Below, piece by piece: positions 48,078-56,980 of a DNA stretch of 64,000 nucleotides; positions within the stretch are counted from its first letter, which is position 1, and every line of letters starts with the position of its first letter. Under the pieces are notes generated by a model that was given only the letters and a program-made list of their open reading frames with translations, made no database searches and was not told the DNA's origin. The DNA comes from Thermosynechococcaceae cyanobacterium Okahandja (GTDB taxonomy: Bacteria > Cyanobacteriota > Cyanobacteriia > Thermosynechococcales > Thermosynechococcaceae): positions 434,001 to 498,000 of the forward strand of contig CP136945.1 of the NCBI GenBank assembly GCA_041530395.1, written 5' to 3'. Position numbers and translations under genes: made by a program.

Positions 48078-48773
48078 TTATGCCGCAGTCAGGCCATAAA
48101 CGGACATCTTCATAATCTCGCGGGTGGTAAAGCCAATGTTTTCGAGGGCACCACTGTACTGGATCATAAAGTCTTCAACCAGCGCATCTTTTTCCATGCC
48201 TAGCACCTTGGCATCGGCTTCAACAGCGTTGAGCATTTTCCAGACAATCGGTAGGTTGTCGCGGTTGGCCTGCTCTAGTTCCGCTTTTACGCTAGAGAAA
48301 TTCTCCTTCAGCCACACTTCGCCAAAGTTAAGGTGGGTGTATTCATCCTTGACAACCCCCTCGGTAATTTTGCGGGCAAAGGGGTCGGCCATGGGGATAT
48401 AGATGTTGTAGGCGGCGATCGCGAAACACTCAATAATCAGGGCTTGAATTAACAGGCAAGTGGCGATCTGTCCGGCGGCGGCGGCTGCTTGGAAGTTACC
48501 GTGTAACTGGGCAAAGAAGGCCTTAGCAAAGTCCATATCGGGGGTCACACTGAGGTTACGCCCACAGGCTTCAAAGCCTTTTTGGTGGCGCGCCTCCATT
48601 TTGGCTAGGCGAACCAACTCATCTTGGTGCTGTGGTAGGAGGTCGGCCAGTTGCATATAGTTATCGTGAGCTTCCCGCTCCCCTTCGATGACAATGGCAT
48701 TGATGCGACTGTAGGCATCTTTGTAGTGGTCACTGGCGTAGTCCAGTACGGTGGTTGCGGCAGCCGTCGTCAT
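48078..48773 (-). CDS. ado: Aldehyde deformylating oxygenase
   Basis: The 231-residue ferritin-like di-iron enzyme converts fatty aldehydes to alkanes and formate. Metal-ligand helices are visible: [43 protein letters not shown] and [12 protein letters not shown]. The frame extends to 48791, but the ATG at 48773 has GGAGAG 8 bases upstream and matches family starts. A TATGAT -10 candidate lies at 48819-48824. aar follows. Confidence 0.97.
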   Translation of the reverse strand: MTTAAATTVLDYASDHYKDAYSRINAIVIEGEREAHDNYMQLADLLPQHQDELVRLAKMEARHQKGFEACGRNLSVTPDMDFAKAFFAQLHGNFQAAAAAGQIATCLLIQALIIECFAIAAYNIYIPMADPFARKITEGVVKDEYTHLNFGEVWLKENFSSVKAELEQANRDNLPIVWKMLNAVEADAKVLGMEKDALVEDFMIQYSGALENIGFTTREIMKMSVYGLTAA

Positions 48774-48963
48774 TGCAAACTCTCCTAACACATTTACTGG
48801 GGTGGCAAGACTTCCGTTATCATACCGCAGACGGGATCGGATGGGGGCAAGTCCTGTTCCAGAAATTTTTAAGCCTGTCCATAGAAGCCATTGAGTCCCG
48901 CTGCCACCGATGGAGTCCTTGTACGTCTGACCCAGATTGAATGCTAGGATAGGTTAGAAAACT

Positions 48964-49037
48964 CGGGATGTAGCGCAGCTTGGTAGCGCATCTGCTTTGG
49001 GAGCAGAGGGTCGCAGGTTCAAATCCTGTCATCCCGA
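48964..49037 (+). tRNA. tRNA-Pro (UGG)
   Basis: The 74-base sequence has the acceptor CGGGATG/CATCCCG, a D arm with GCGC, the anticodon arm TCTGC-TTTGGGA-GCAGA with anticodon TGG, and the T arm GCAGG-TTCAAAT-CCTGT. The discriminator is A. CCA is not encoded. Confidence 0.96.
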
Positions 49038-49115
49038 TATACTTAGATAGATTAAAAGTTAAAGTTGTGATCATCATCACTGGCATTTTACGACTCCATC
49101 AGTAATACTAGAGAG

Positions 49116-49137
49116 TGACTCAGTACTATCCGAGTCA
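49116..49137. promoter_or_regulatory. Inverted repeat upstream of the RHH gene
   Basis: TGACTC and GAGTCA flank 10 bases. Ribbon-helix-helix proteins often autoregulate by binding such symmetric sites in their own upstream region, and this lies 69 bases before the RHH start. Operator function is inferred. Confidence 0.4.
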
Positions 49138-49159
49138 TCAACAGGGAACACACAACGAG

Positions 49160-49194
49160 CCGGCAGACTGTAAGTAAGTTTGTCGGTTTTTTTT
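49160..49194 (+). terminator. Intrinsic terminator directly before the RHH gene
   Basis: CCGGCAGACT pairs with AGTTTGTCGG (10 bp, two G-U pairs) around a 7-base loop, followed by eight T residues. It ends 11 bases before the ATG at 49206. It may terminate the tRNA-Pro transcript or attenuate the RHH gene. Confidence 0.75.
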
Positions 49195-49205
49195 GGGTTG
49201 CGTTC

Positions 49206-49586
49206 ATGCCTCGTAAGAAAGTTACCCTTAGCCTTGATCCAGAACTCTACAGAACACTCCAGTGTTGGCAGGTACAACAGGGCTATGACTCCCTCAGTGA
49301 AGCCATCCGCACGATTTTGCAGCAGCATTTTCAGCCGCCTGCCCTTAGCTGTCCAACGCTTCTACAGCGTTTAACGGCCTTGGAGAAGCAGGTGACGGAT
49401 CTGCAGGCACAACTGCGGCCACCACAACCCGCTCTAGAGGAACTGACCCTAGCGGATTTGGAGGTGCTCAACCGCGCTCAGTTGGTGGCGATCGCCCGGG
49501 ATTTGGGAGTATATAGCTACAAGCTAAATAACCCAGCACTGCGACAAGCCATCCTCGCGGCCAAGCGGCAAATTTATGGGCACTAG
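49206..49586 (+). CDS. Ribbon-helix-helix protein with C-terminal SAP/Rho-N-like segment
   Basis: The 126-residue protein starts with RKKVTLSLDPELYRTLQCW and GYDSLSEAIRTILQQHF, the strand-helix-helix of the CopG/Arc fold. A short coiled coil (LLQRLTALEKQVTDLQAQL) and a helical end LNRAQLVAIARDLGVYSYKL, which resembles SAP or Rho N-terminal motifs, follow. Thus it is probably a DNA-binding dimer with a second nucleic-acid-binding part. No Shine-Dalgarno is visible, and a strong terminator lies just upstream. Targets are unknown. Confidence 0.72.
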   Translation: MPRKKVTLSLDPELYRTLQCWQVQQGYDSLSEAIRTILQQHFQPPALSCPTLLQRLTALEKQVTDLQAQLRPPQPALEELTLADLEVLNRAQLVAIARDLGVYSYKLNNPALRQAILAAKRQIYGH

Positions 49587-49633
49587 CGGGGATGGTATGC
49601 TGGGTGGGTAACGTCTGAGCCTGTCATCTGCCT

Positions 49634-50527
49634 GTGGTTGAGGTCAACAGCACCAATCGATCCCGTTTGTGGTGGGCGGCCATTAAACTGCCGATGTACA
49701 GTGTGGCCGTGATGCCTATTTGGTTAGGTAGCGCGATCGCCTGGGGAGAAACGGGACAATTACAGCGCCTGCCGTTTGGCTTATTTTTGGCGGCGGCAAT
49801 TCTCATTCTTGTCTGGCTGAATCTCAGTAATGATGTGTTTGATGCTGAGACGGGCATTGACCGCCACAAGTACCACTCGGTGGTGAATTTAACGGGTAAG
49901 AAGCAATTAGTGTTTGCCCTGAGCAATCTCTGCCTCCTGATGGGGCTAGGGGGGATTGCTGCCATTAGCTGGTGGCAGCAGGATGCCACGGTACTACTAC
50001 TAGTGCTGCTGTGTTGCGCGTTGGGCTACAGCTATCAAGGCCCCCCCTTTCGGTTGGGCTACCTTGGCCTAGGAGAGCCTATCTGTTTTGTGTGCTTTGG
50101 GCCGTTGGCGATCGCTGCCGCCTACTATAGCCAAACCCAAACGTGGTCGAGCAGTATCCTGCCCGCAGCGGTATTAAATGGCTTAAGTACAACTCTCATT
50201 CTCTTTTGCTCCCACTTTCATCAGGTGGCGGATGATGTCGCTGCCGGGAAGCGATCGCCCGTGGTGCGCCTCGGCACCGGCCGCAGTGCCCAAGTGGTTT
50301 ATGCCAGTTGCCTTCTTTTTTATGCTTGGCTTGTGGCCAGCGTGCTCTGGCGGGGGATGCCATGGCCGACCCTACTTGCCCTAAGCACCCTCCCTTGGGC
50401 GATTTACTTGTGCCAGCGGTTACACCAGTTTCACGCGATACCCGAGCAGATTAAAGAGTCAAAATTTATTGCCGTCCAGTTCCATTTTTGGAGCAGTTTA
50501 CTCGTGGGGCTAGGCTACCTGCTGTGA
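49634..50527 (+). CDS. menA: 2-carboxy-1,4-naphthoquinone phytyltransferase
   Basis: The 297-residue UbiA-family membrane enzyme attaches the phytyl chain in phylloquinone synthesis, needed by photosystem I. About eight membrane helices are predicted. The prenyl-diphosphate/Mg sites are LSNDVFDAETGIDRHK and HFHQVADDVAAGKRS. The start is GTG at 49634. The last 13 bases overlap the convergent small gene. Confidence 0.9.
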   Translation: MVEVNSTNRSRLWWAAIKLPMYSVAVMPIWLGSAIAWGETGQLQRLPFGLFLAAAILILVWLNLSNDVFDAETGIDRHKYHSVVNLTGKKQLVFALSNLCLLMGLGGIAAISWWQQDATVLLLVLLCCALGYSYQGPPFRLGYLGLGEPICFVCFGPLAIAAAYYSQTQTWSSSILPAAVLNGLSTTLILFCSHFHQVADDVAAGKRSPVVRLGTGRSAQVVYASCLLFYAWLVASVLWRGMPWPTLLALSTLPWAIYLCQRLHQFHAIPEQIKESKFIAVQFHFWSSLLVGLGYLL

Positions 50528-50793
50528 TCCGCATCGGGCTTAACGGACCACTGGTACTCTACCCTGCCACCCTTGAGTTGCCACTCTTCTTCAAATTGTT
50601 TTTGCAGCCGCAGGGCTTTGCGCAAATGAATGACGGCGGTGTGCAGTTGCTGATAAGCAGCAGAACTGGGGGGCAGCGACGGCAATGAAACCTGCTCTAA
50701 AATCTGGAGCAGGGACTCGTAGTGAATGTGGGATGGCAAGGGGACAGGGGAACGCGCTGAAGAAGAAAGGGGCACAGAACAAATAACCTCCAT
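50515..50793 (-). CDS. Small hypothetical protein, possibly DUF5340
   Basis: The 92-residue product from the ATG at 50793 (frame open to 50880) has LPSHIHYESLLQILEQVSLP, QLHTAVIHLRKALRLQKQFE and a final VEYQWSVK. The pattern resembles the small cyanobacterial DUF5340 proteins, but I am unsure. Two helices and a terminal strand are likely. It follows the GNAT gene on the same strand, with its start 29 bases after the GNAT stop. Confidence 0.55.
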   Translation of the reverse strand: MEVICSVPLSSSARSPVPLPSHIHYESLLQILEQVSLPSLPPSSAAYQQLHTAVIHLRKALRLQKQFEEEWQLKGGRVEYQWSVKPDADHSR

Positions 50794-50821
50794 AGGAAGC
50801 AAAAAGTAAGGGAACAGGCGC

Positions 50822-51439
50822 TTAGCGGCGGCGCGGTCGTCGATAGGTGAGTCGTTCGGAGCGATCGCGCTCGTAGGCAATGAGGCGACCGTAAATCTCG
50901 TGTTTCGTTAAATTCAGGGAAAAGAAAACATGCCGCCGTGGATTGCCAAACCCCTTGCGGGTAAAGAACTTCACTGCCGCCGTATTGGCAGGATCCGTAT
51001 CAACTAGCATAAACCGCGCCCCCTCCTCAATCATCCGCTCGATGAGTTTATCCACCAGTTTATCGGCTACTCCTCGCCGTTGGTAGTCAGGGTGTACCCC
51101 GAGCCAGTTGATGTAACCATACACCCACGGCGCTTTACTAATAATGGTGCCAAGGACAAATCCGGCAACTTGGGTGTCTGCTTCTGCCACTAGACAGTAT
51201 TCCGGATCCGTATTGTAAAAGCCAATCACCTCCCACTCATCCCAAATGCGGTACAGGGAGGGGTACAAATCACTGGTAAAGAGCGCTTCCCCCAGATGGA
51301 ACACGGGCGCAATATCGTCAATATTCATCTCCCGAATCAGGATATTAACCGGCTCGGTACGTTCCTCTTCGGGGGTGGGAACAACGGTATCTAGCGCCGC
51401 AAGATTCGGCTCGACGGGATCATCGCTATGAAGGGACAT
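50822..51439 (-). CDS. GNAT-family N-acetyltransferase
   Basis: The 205-residue protein has the GNAT fold from about residue 35 (NILIREMNIDDIAPVFHLGE). The acetyl-CoA loop is HPDYQRRGVADKLVDKLIE, and TDPANTAAVKFFTRKGF is motif B. A RimI-like protein or small-molecule acetylation is possible. A non-conserved acidic N-terminus of 30 residues precedes the domain. It lies between the transglutaminase-like gene and the small DUF5340-like gene. Confidence 0.85.
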   Translation of the reverse strand: MSLHSDDPVEPNLAALDTVVPTPEEERTEPVNILIREMNIDDIAPVFHLGEALFTSDLYPSLYRIWDEWEVIGFYNTDPEYCLVAEADTQVAGFVLGTIISKAPWVYGYINWLGVHPDYQRRGVADKLVDKLIERMIEEGARFMLVDTDPANTAAVKFFTRKGFGNPRRHVFFSLNLTKHEIYGRLIAYERDRSERLTYRRPRRR

Positions 51440-51468
51440 ACAAACTTAGATCGCAGACTACTTCTAGG

Positions 51469-53202
51469 TTACCGTGAAGTACCGCTGTGCTGCCCCGGTG
51501 CCCCAAGCTCCGCGTGAATTGTGAAGCGCACATGGTTGAGTGCTAAGTCCCCAAGCCGCACACCGCGATCGCGATAGTTGGTGGTTTCAAAGCGCATCCC
51601 TTTGCTGGCCTCAACGTGGTACCAAGGCAACCCCATAAAAAATCGCGTTGGGTAAGGGCCGCGTTCCACCACGTCATCCGGATTAGATTCCATCGGCAGC
51701 CAACCAATGCCGGGCACATAAAACTCTAGCCACACATGGTTGTAGGTGGGTTCTAACGGAATCCCCCGCTGTTCAGGATAGGGGGGACACTTGTAGCGGC
51801 CTACGGTACGGCAGGCAATGCCGTTGAGGCGGGCCAACGCCAACAGCACCCCCACGTATTCACCACAGGAGCCAACGCCCCGCTCGAGGACTAAATCTGG
51901 GGTTTCAATTTTGGGGCGCAGGGCATAGCTGAGGCGATCGTAGACATAGTTACGAATTTTCAGCATCTTGCGTAGGATATTTGTCTCAGTGCCCACCGCC
52001 ACCTGTGCCGCCTCCTGGACAATAGGTTTATCCATGGCCAATTCATCGTTGTCCACCAGGTACTGCTCGGCAAACCCCGCGGGCAGTTCTAGGGACTCAT
52101 CAATATCGTCGGGGGTGAGGTGGTACTTGATGCCCCGTACCTCTAGCCACGCCCGCCAGCCGAAAAGGCGCGCCTCATGGGGACGCAACTCCGGAAAATC
52201 AAAGACAGCCACCTGTTGATCCCCCACTGTTTCCAGCCGAAAGGGGGTGCCCAGTGGCTCGACCCGTAAGAGCTTTTGGCGCAGCGAGTTGGCCGGCAAC
52301 GCAATCCGCCACTCGAGGTTATCGAGGTGCAGCGCATCCAAGGGAGAGATTTCTTCGAGGTAGGCCATCTCCAGCAGATAGCCATTGGAGAGCGTATAGT
52401 GCTGGCGCGGCGCAAAGATTAACGGATGAATGGCACAAAGATCGCGGTGGGCAATTTCTAGGGGCATCTCCCGGTTGTTGGGGTTGTCCCGCAGATAGGG
52501 TTCTTCACCGCCGTAAGCCACCCACGCCTGCCCCACCCCATCAAAGGTGAGGGCAGTTGGCTGAGCAAAGGGCGTTAGGGCGGCGGCTTGCAACGTTCCT
52601 GTCTGACGGTCTAGGCAATACACCGACTGCTCGAGGCGATCGCTCACCCATAGGTACCCCCCATGGAGGGCTAAATTTTCCTCGCCAATACCCGGAGCCG
52701 AGAATCGGCGAACCTCCCTCGCCTGATGGTCAAAGCAGTGAATATAGCCAGATTTTTGGCAGGCCACGTAAATAGCCGTTTCATCTACCGCTACACCGTA
52801 GATGGGATAGTGGCAGCGCAAGACCCGCTCCACGTGCCACTCCGGTAAATGACAGCGGTATAGGGTATCCTCGCGACAAAACCAGAGGGTGTCTTGGTAA
52901 ACACACAACCCCGCCGCATCTAAAAACGGATCAAGATTGTAGGGGTTGAGGATTTCGCTGTGGTCGTTTTCAGGATTGATGAGCAGGATAAAGCCCCGCA
53001 CCCGATCCAAGGCCAATAGGCTCGCACCTAAGGTGGCTTGGCAAAAGGGCAGGCGGGGCAGTTGCCGTAACCATAGGGCATTGGGATCTACCCATGCCAA
53101 TCCATGCAGTTGGTAGGCACCCAAAGGCCGAACCGTTCGCCAACCACCGTCCATGAAGGGCGACGCTGACTCGACCTCCAGCACATCCGTAGCATCAGGC
53201 AT
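51469..53202 (-). CDS. Transglutaminase-like protein with N-terminal beta-propeller-like region
   Basis: The 577-residue protein has two parts. Residues about 20-280 show repeated strands such as GLCVYQDTLWFCREDTLYRC and VDETAIYVACQKSGYIHCFD, as in a TIGR03032-like or NHL-type propeller. Residues about 390-570 form a transglutaminase-like domain with Cys in GVGSCGEYVGVLLALAR, His in TYNHVWLEFY and an acidic residue in MESNPDD. It may be a peptidase or scaffold. It has no signal peptide and no assigned substrate. Confidence 0.75.
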   Translation of the reverse strand: MPDATDVLEVESASPFMDGGWRTVRPLGAYQLHGLAWVDPNALWLRQLPRLPFCQATLGASLLALDRVRGFILLINPENDHSEILNPYNLDPFLDAAGLCVYQDTLWFCREDTLYRCHLPEWHVERVLRCHYPIYGVAVDETAIYVACQKSGYIHCFDHQAREVRRFSAPGIGEENLALHGGYLWVSDRLEQSVYCLDRQTGTLQAAALTPFAQPTALTFDGVGQAWVAYGGEEPYLRDNPNNREMPLEIAHRDLCAIHPLIFAPRQHYTLSNGYLLEMAYLEEISPLDALHLDNLEWRIALPANSLRQKLLRVEPLGTPFRLETVGDQQVAVFDFPELRPHEARLFGWRAWLEVRGIKYHLTPDDIDESLELPAGFAEQYLVDNDELAMDKPIVQEAAQVAVGTETNILRKMLKIRNYVYDRLSYALRPKIETPDLVLERGVGSCGEYVGVLLALARLNGIACRTVGRYKCPPYPEQRGIPLEPTYNHVWLEFYVPGIGWLPMESNPDDVVERGPYPTRFFMGLPWYHVEASKGMRFETTNYRDRGVRLGDLALNHVRFTIHAELGAPGQHSGTSR

Positions 53203-53219
53203 GAGACATCCCGCCGCAA

Positions 53220-55694
53220 CTATTCCACCGCTTGGGGCAACAGTTCACGCCGTTGCTGCGGTTGGATTTTCACTTGACCGGACTCATCCACATCAATGAG
53301 GGCGGTATCCCCTTCGCGGATGCGGCCGGAGAGCATTTCCTCAGCGAGGGTGTCTTCGAGCAGCCGCATGATCGCTCGCCGTAGTGGCCGCGCCCCGTAG
53401 CTGGGGTTATAGCCTTCGTCAATGAGCCGCTCTTTGAAGCGATCGGTGACTTCGAGGGCAATCCCTTTTTCGGTGAGGCGCGAGAACACTTCCTTGAGCA
53501 GAATGTCGGCAATTTGCTTGACTTCGTCTTTGGTGAGTTGCCGGAAGACAATAATTTCGTCGAGGCGGTTGAGGAACTCAGGTCGGAAGTATTGCTTCAG
53601 TTCCTCGTTCACCAAGGAGCGAATGCGGTTGTACTGGGACTCTGCCGCATCCTCTGCGCCAAACTCAAAACCGAGACCACCTGCACCTTTTTCAATGACC
53701 TTGGAGCCAATGTTGGAGGTCATGATCAGCAGGGTATTTTTGAAGTCAACGGTGCGCCCTTTCGAGTCGGTGAGGCGGCCATCCTCCAAGATTTGCAACA
53801 GCAGGTTAAACACATCGGGATGCGCTTTTTCAATTTCATCAAAGAGCACCACGGTGTAGGGACGGCGACGTACCGCTTCGGTAAGCTGCCCCCCTTCGTT
53901 GTAGCCGACGTAGCCAGGGGGAGAACCAATGAGTTTAGAGACGGTGTGCCGCTCCATGTACTCGGACATATCAAGGCGGATCATGGCCTCTTCGGAGCCA
54001 AAGAAGTAAGCGGCCAAGGCTTTAGTTAACTCGGTTTTACCCACACCGGTGGGGCCAGAGAAGATGAAACTGGCAATGGGACGGTTGGGGTTTTTCAGTC
54101 CGACGCGAGCACGGCGAATAGCCCGAGAAATGGCTTTCACGGCTTCGTCTTGGCCAATCACCCGCTGGTGCAGGGTATCCTCCATGTGCAGCAGTTTTTC
54201 CGATTCGGTTTCGGTCAGTTTGCTCACGGGCACCCCTGTCCAAGAGGCCACAATGTGCGCAATGTCCTCTTCGGTTACGACCGGCGTGTCTTCTTCGCCA
54301 GTGGTGGTTTCGGCTTTTTTCTGCTGGGCAATGGCGCGGATTTGCGCCTTCAGTTCCATTTCGCGATCGCGCAGTTCCCCGGCCTTGTCAAAGTTTTGGG
54401 CACGGACGGCATCGTCCTTTTCCTTGAGGACTTGCCGCAGTTCTTTATCCAAGTCCTTGGCTGCCGGAGGCAGTTGCGAGTTAATGAGGCGCACCCGTGA
54501 GCCAGCCTCGTCAATGAGGTCAATGGCTTTGTCCGGCAGGTAGCGATCGCTAATGTAACGATCCGAGAGCTTTGCAGCGGCTTCGAGGGCTTCATCGGAA
54601 ATTTTCAGCTTGTGATGTTTCTCGTAGCGCTCCCGCAGGCCGTACAGAATCTCGATGGTTTCTTCCACGGAAGGCTCACCCACCATCACCGGCTGAAAGC
54701 GGCGCTCTAGGGCAGCATCCCGCTCAATGTGCTTGCGGTATTCATCGAGGGTGGTGGCACCAATGCACTGCAACTCACCGCGGGCAAGGGCAGGCTTGAG
54801 GATGTTGGCCGCATCGATGGCCCCTTCGGCGGCACCCGCACCAATCAGGGTATGCACTTCATCAATCACTAGGATGACGTTTCCCGCTTGGCGAATCTCG
54901 TCCATGATTTTTTTCAGGCGCTCTTCAAATTCGCCGCGGTACTTGGTACCCGCCACCAGTAGGCCAATATCGAGGGTGACCACCCGCTTATCTTCAAGAA
55001 TATCCGGCACATCCTTATTGGCAATGCGCTGAGCCAACCCTTCGGCGATCGCCGTTTTGCCGACACCCGGTTCACCGATCAGCACCGGATTATTCTTTGT
55101 GCGCCGTCCCAGAATTTGAATTACCCGCTCAATTTCTTTTTGCCGCCCCACCACTGGATCTAGCTTGCCATCAATGGCCATCTGAGTGAGGTTGGCACCG
55201 AATTCATCAAGGGTTGGGGTTTTGGTGCGACCTTGACTGGCACCTGCGGCCACTTCGGCGGTTTCCCCCAGCATCCGAATCACTTGGGTGCGCACCTTCG
55301 AGAGGTCAACGCCCAAATTTTCCAGAACCCGCGCCGCTACGCCTTCCCCTTCGCGGATTAAGCCCAACAGGAGGTGCTCGGTGCCGATGTAGTTGTGCCC
55401 CAGTTGACGCGCTTCCTCTAGAGACAGTTCAAGGACGCGCTTGGCACGGGGAGTAAAGGGAATTTCGACAGCGACGAAGCCAGAGCCGCGGCCAATAATT
55501 TTTTCCACCTCAATCCGAGCATCCTTGAGGTTAACCCCCATCGAGCGCAATACCTTGGCAGCCACACCTGTGCCTTCGCCAATCAGACCGAGGAGGATTT
55601 GTTCAGTGCCGACAAAGTTATGTCCGAGGCGGCGTGCCTCTTCCTGTGCCAGCATGATGACTTTAATGGCTTTTTCTGTAAACCGTTCAAACAT
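53220..55694 (-). CDS. clpC: ATP-dependent Clp protease ATP-binding subunit ClpC
   Basis: The 824-residue HSP100 unfoldase has two N-terminal Clp repeats ([18 protein letters not shown] and [18 protein letters not shown]), AAA1 with [14 protein letters not shown], a middle UVR-containing region ([20 protein letters not shown]), and AAA2 with [14 protein letters not shown]. The start [20 protein letters not shown] is typical. In cyanobacteria ClpC works with ClpP3/ClpR and is essential. No clpP is adjacent. Confidence 0.97.
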   Translation of the reverse strand: MFERFTEKAIKVIMLAQEEARRLGHNFVGTEQILLGLIGEGTGVAAKVLRSMGVNLKDARIEVEKIIGRGSGFVAVEIPFTPRAKRVLELSLEEARQLGHNYIGTEHLLLGLIREGEGVAARVLENLGVDLSKVRTQVIRMLGETAEVAAGASQGRTKTPTLDEFGANLTQMAIDGKLDPVVGRQKEIERVIQILGRRTKNNPVLIGEPGVGKTAIAEGLAQRIANKDVPDILEDKRVVTLDIGLLVAGTKYRGEFEERLKKIMDEIRQAGNVILVIDEVHTLIGAGAAEGAIDAANILKPALARGELQCIGATTLDEYRKHIERDAALERRFQPVMVGEPSVEETIEILYGLRERYEKHHKLKISDEALEAAAKLSDRYISDRYLPDKAIDLIDEAGSRVRLINSQLPPAAKDLDKELRQVLKEKDDAVRAQNFDKAGELRDREMELKAQIRAIAQQKKAETTTGEEDTPVVTEEDIAHIVASWTGVPVSKLTETESEKLLHMEDTLHQRVIGQDEAVKAISRAIRRARVGLKNPNRPIASFIFSGPTGVGKTELTKALAAYFFGSEEAMIRLDMSEYMERHTVSKLIGSPPGYVGYNEGGQLTEAVRRRPYTVVLFDEIEKAHPDVFNLLLQILEDGRLTDSKGRTVDFKNTLLIMTSNIGSKVIEKGAGGLGFEFGAEDAAESQYNRIRSLVNEELKQYFRPEFLNRLDEIIVFRQLTKDEVKQIADILLKEVFSRLTEKGIALEVTDRFKERLIDEGYNPSYGARPLRRAIMRLLEDTLAEEMLSGRIREGDTALIDVDESGQVKIQPQQRRELLPQAVE

Positions 55695-55875
55695 GACCCT
55701 TCCCCTAATGGCTCCTGCGTGCTGGTAACACTAATCTTAACACGTCCATTTTGACCCGTTTTTGTGTGCAAACTTACCCACCACTTTAGACATTAATTCC
55801 AATTTTTGCAGGTGCGGTTGCCCGTATCGACATTCAAGCGAGACAACTCAGGATAGACTACAGGTGCCGTGTTGA

Positions 55876-56616
55876 ATGGAGCTTGTTGTCATGCTGGATC
55901 ATATGCACCCTCGCGCCTTCATTTTTGATATGGATGGGGTCATCTGCCACACGATGCCCTACCACCTACAGGCATGGGAAGTCTATGTGGAGCGCACCCC
56001 AGAACTGCGGGGACAGGTGGATCTCCAACAACTGCGTCAGATGGGGGGCAAGCGCAATGCGGAGCTACTGCCGGAACTACTGGGTCGCCCGATAACACCA
56101 GCGGAGCTACAGCAGTGGAGCGAGGGGAAAGAGGCGGTGTTTCGCGAACTCTTGGCACCGCACCTAGAACTGTTGCCGGGTGTGCTCCCTTTCCTGAAAA
56201 CGGCAAAAACCCTTGGTTACCGACTCGGGCTAGGAACCTCTGCCTGTGCCGCCAATGTGGACTTAATTCTTAGTTGTGAGGGGGTTGGCACCTTCTTCGA
56301 TACGGTGGTGATGGAGGCGGATGTGCAGCGGGGCAAGCCGGATCCAGAATGCTACCTGCTGGTGGCGCAACGGTTGGAGGTACCGCCGCAACAGTGTGTT
56401 GTGTTTGAAGATGCTGTGGCGGGGGTGCTTGCGGCTGTCCGGGCGGGTATGACCTGCTGGGGTGTGCTCACAACCCAACCGGAGCGTGCCTTGCGGGAGG
56501 CAGGGGCAACGGTCTGTATTCCGGACTTCACCGATCCTAGGGTCGAAACCTTACTGTGCGACCCGGCGATCGCCCCGTGTAACCCGCACCCCAGTATTCA
56601 ATCTCTACATTATTAG
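55876..56616 (+). CDS. HAD-superfamily hydrolase, beta-phosphoglucomutase-like
   Basis: The protein of about 246 residues has motif I AFIFDMDGVICHT with two catalytic Asp, a helical cap, LGTSACAANVDLIL (motif II), RGKPDPECYLLVA (motif III Lys) and VVFEDAVAGVLAA (motif IV). It is likely a phosphatase or phosphomutase for sugars. Starts at 55876, 55891 and 55906 are possible; GGAG precedes 55891 by 9 bases. Its neighbours give no functional clue. Confidence 0.85.
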   Translation: MELVVMLDHMHPRAFIFDMDGVICHTMPYHLQAWEVYVERTPELRGQVDLQQLRQMGGKRNAELLPELLGRPITPAELQQWSEGKEAVFRELLAPHLELLPGVLPFLKTAKTLGYRLGLGTSACAANVDLILSCEGVGTFFDTVVMEADVQRGKPDPECYLLVAQRLEVPPQQCVVFEDAVAGVLAAVRAGMTCWGVLTTQPERALREAGATVCIPDFTDPRVETLLCDPAIAPCNPHPSIQSLHY

Positions 56617-56642
56617 TATCTTAGTATCTGAACTAGTAAGAG

Positions 56643-56873
56643 TTGGGAGTCAGAGAACATCATTGTCGGGAGTGTGGGTATCGGACACATCGGGATCATG
56701 CCGCCGCAGAGATGGTGTTGCATCGTGGACGAGAAAATGTAGTAGCCCAGGGACTCTGGGGAAGGGAAACCGCCTGTCAAGTCGGTCTGTCGGGGGTCGT
56801 TGACCTAGACAAGTGGCGTGGGGCAGGAATGCCCAACCGTGAGGTTGGGAAGCCCGTGCTGTACCAGTAGGGT
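56643..56873 (+). pseudogene. tnpB: TnpB C-terminal relic with right-end hairpin
   Basis: A frame of about 75 codons encodes HHCRECGYRTHRDHAAAEMV, the second half of a TnpB zinc finger with the last RuvC Asp, followed by a tail ending GMPNREVGKPVLYQ. The rest of TnpB is absent. The tail is encoded by DNA with the hairpin CCCAACC-gtga-GGTTGGG and AAGCCC, matching the guide-RNA end of IS605-group elements. It is a 5'-truncated remnant with no promoter. Confidence 0.78.
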
Positions 56874-56980
56874 CAGCGTCGGGAGGATGTCACGATTGTA
56901 CGCTCAAGAAAATAATTGTAAGCGTTAGGATAAACGAAACACTAGCGCATAAATCATCGTTGTCTTAGCCCTGTCAGCGT

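Noticed and set aside
54049-54543. Plus-strand 164-codon frame within clpC
   Set aside because: It is Ser/Arg-rich and fully antisense to the conserved ClpC AAA2 and middle region.
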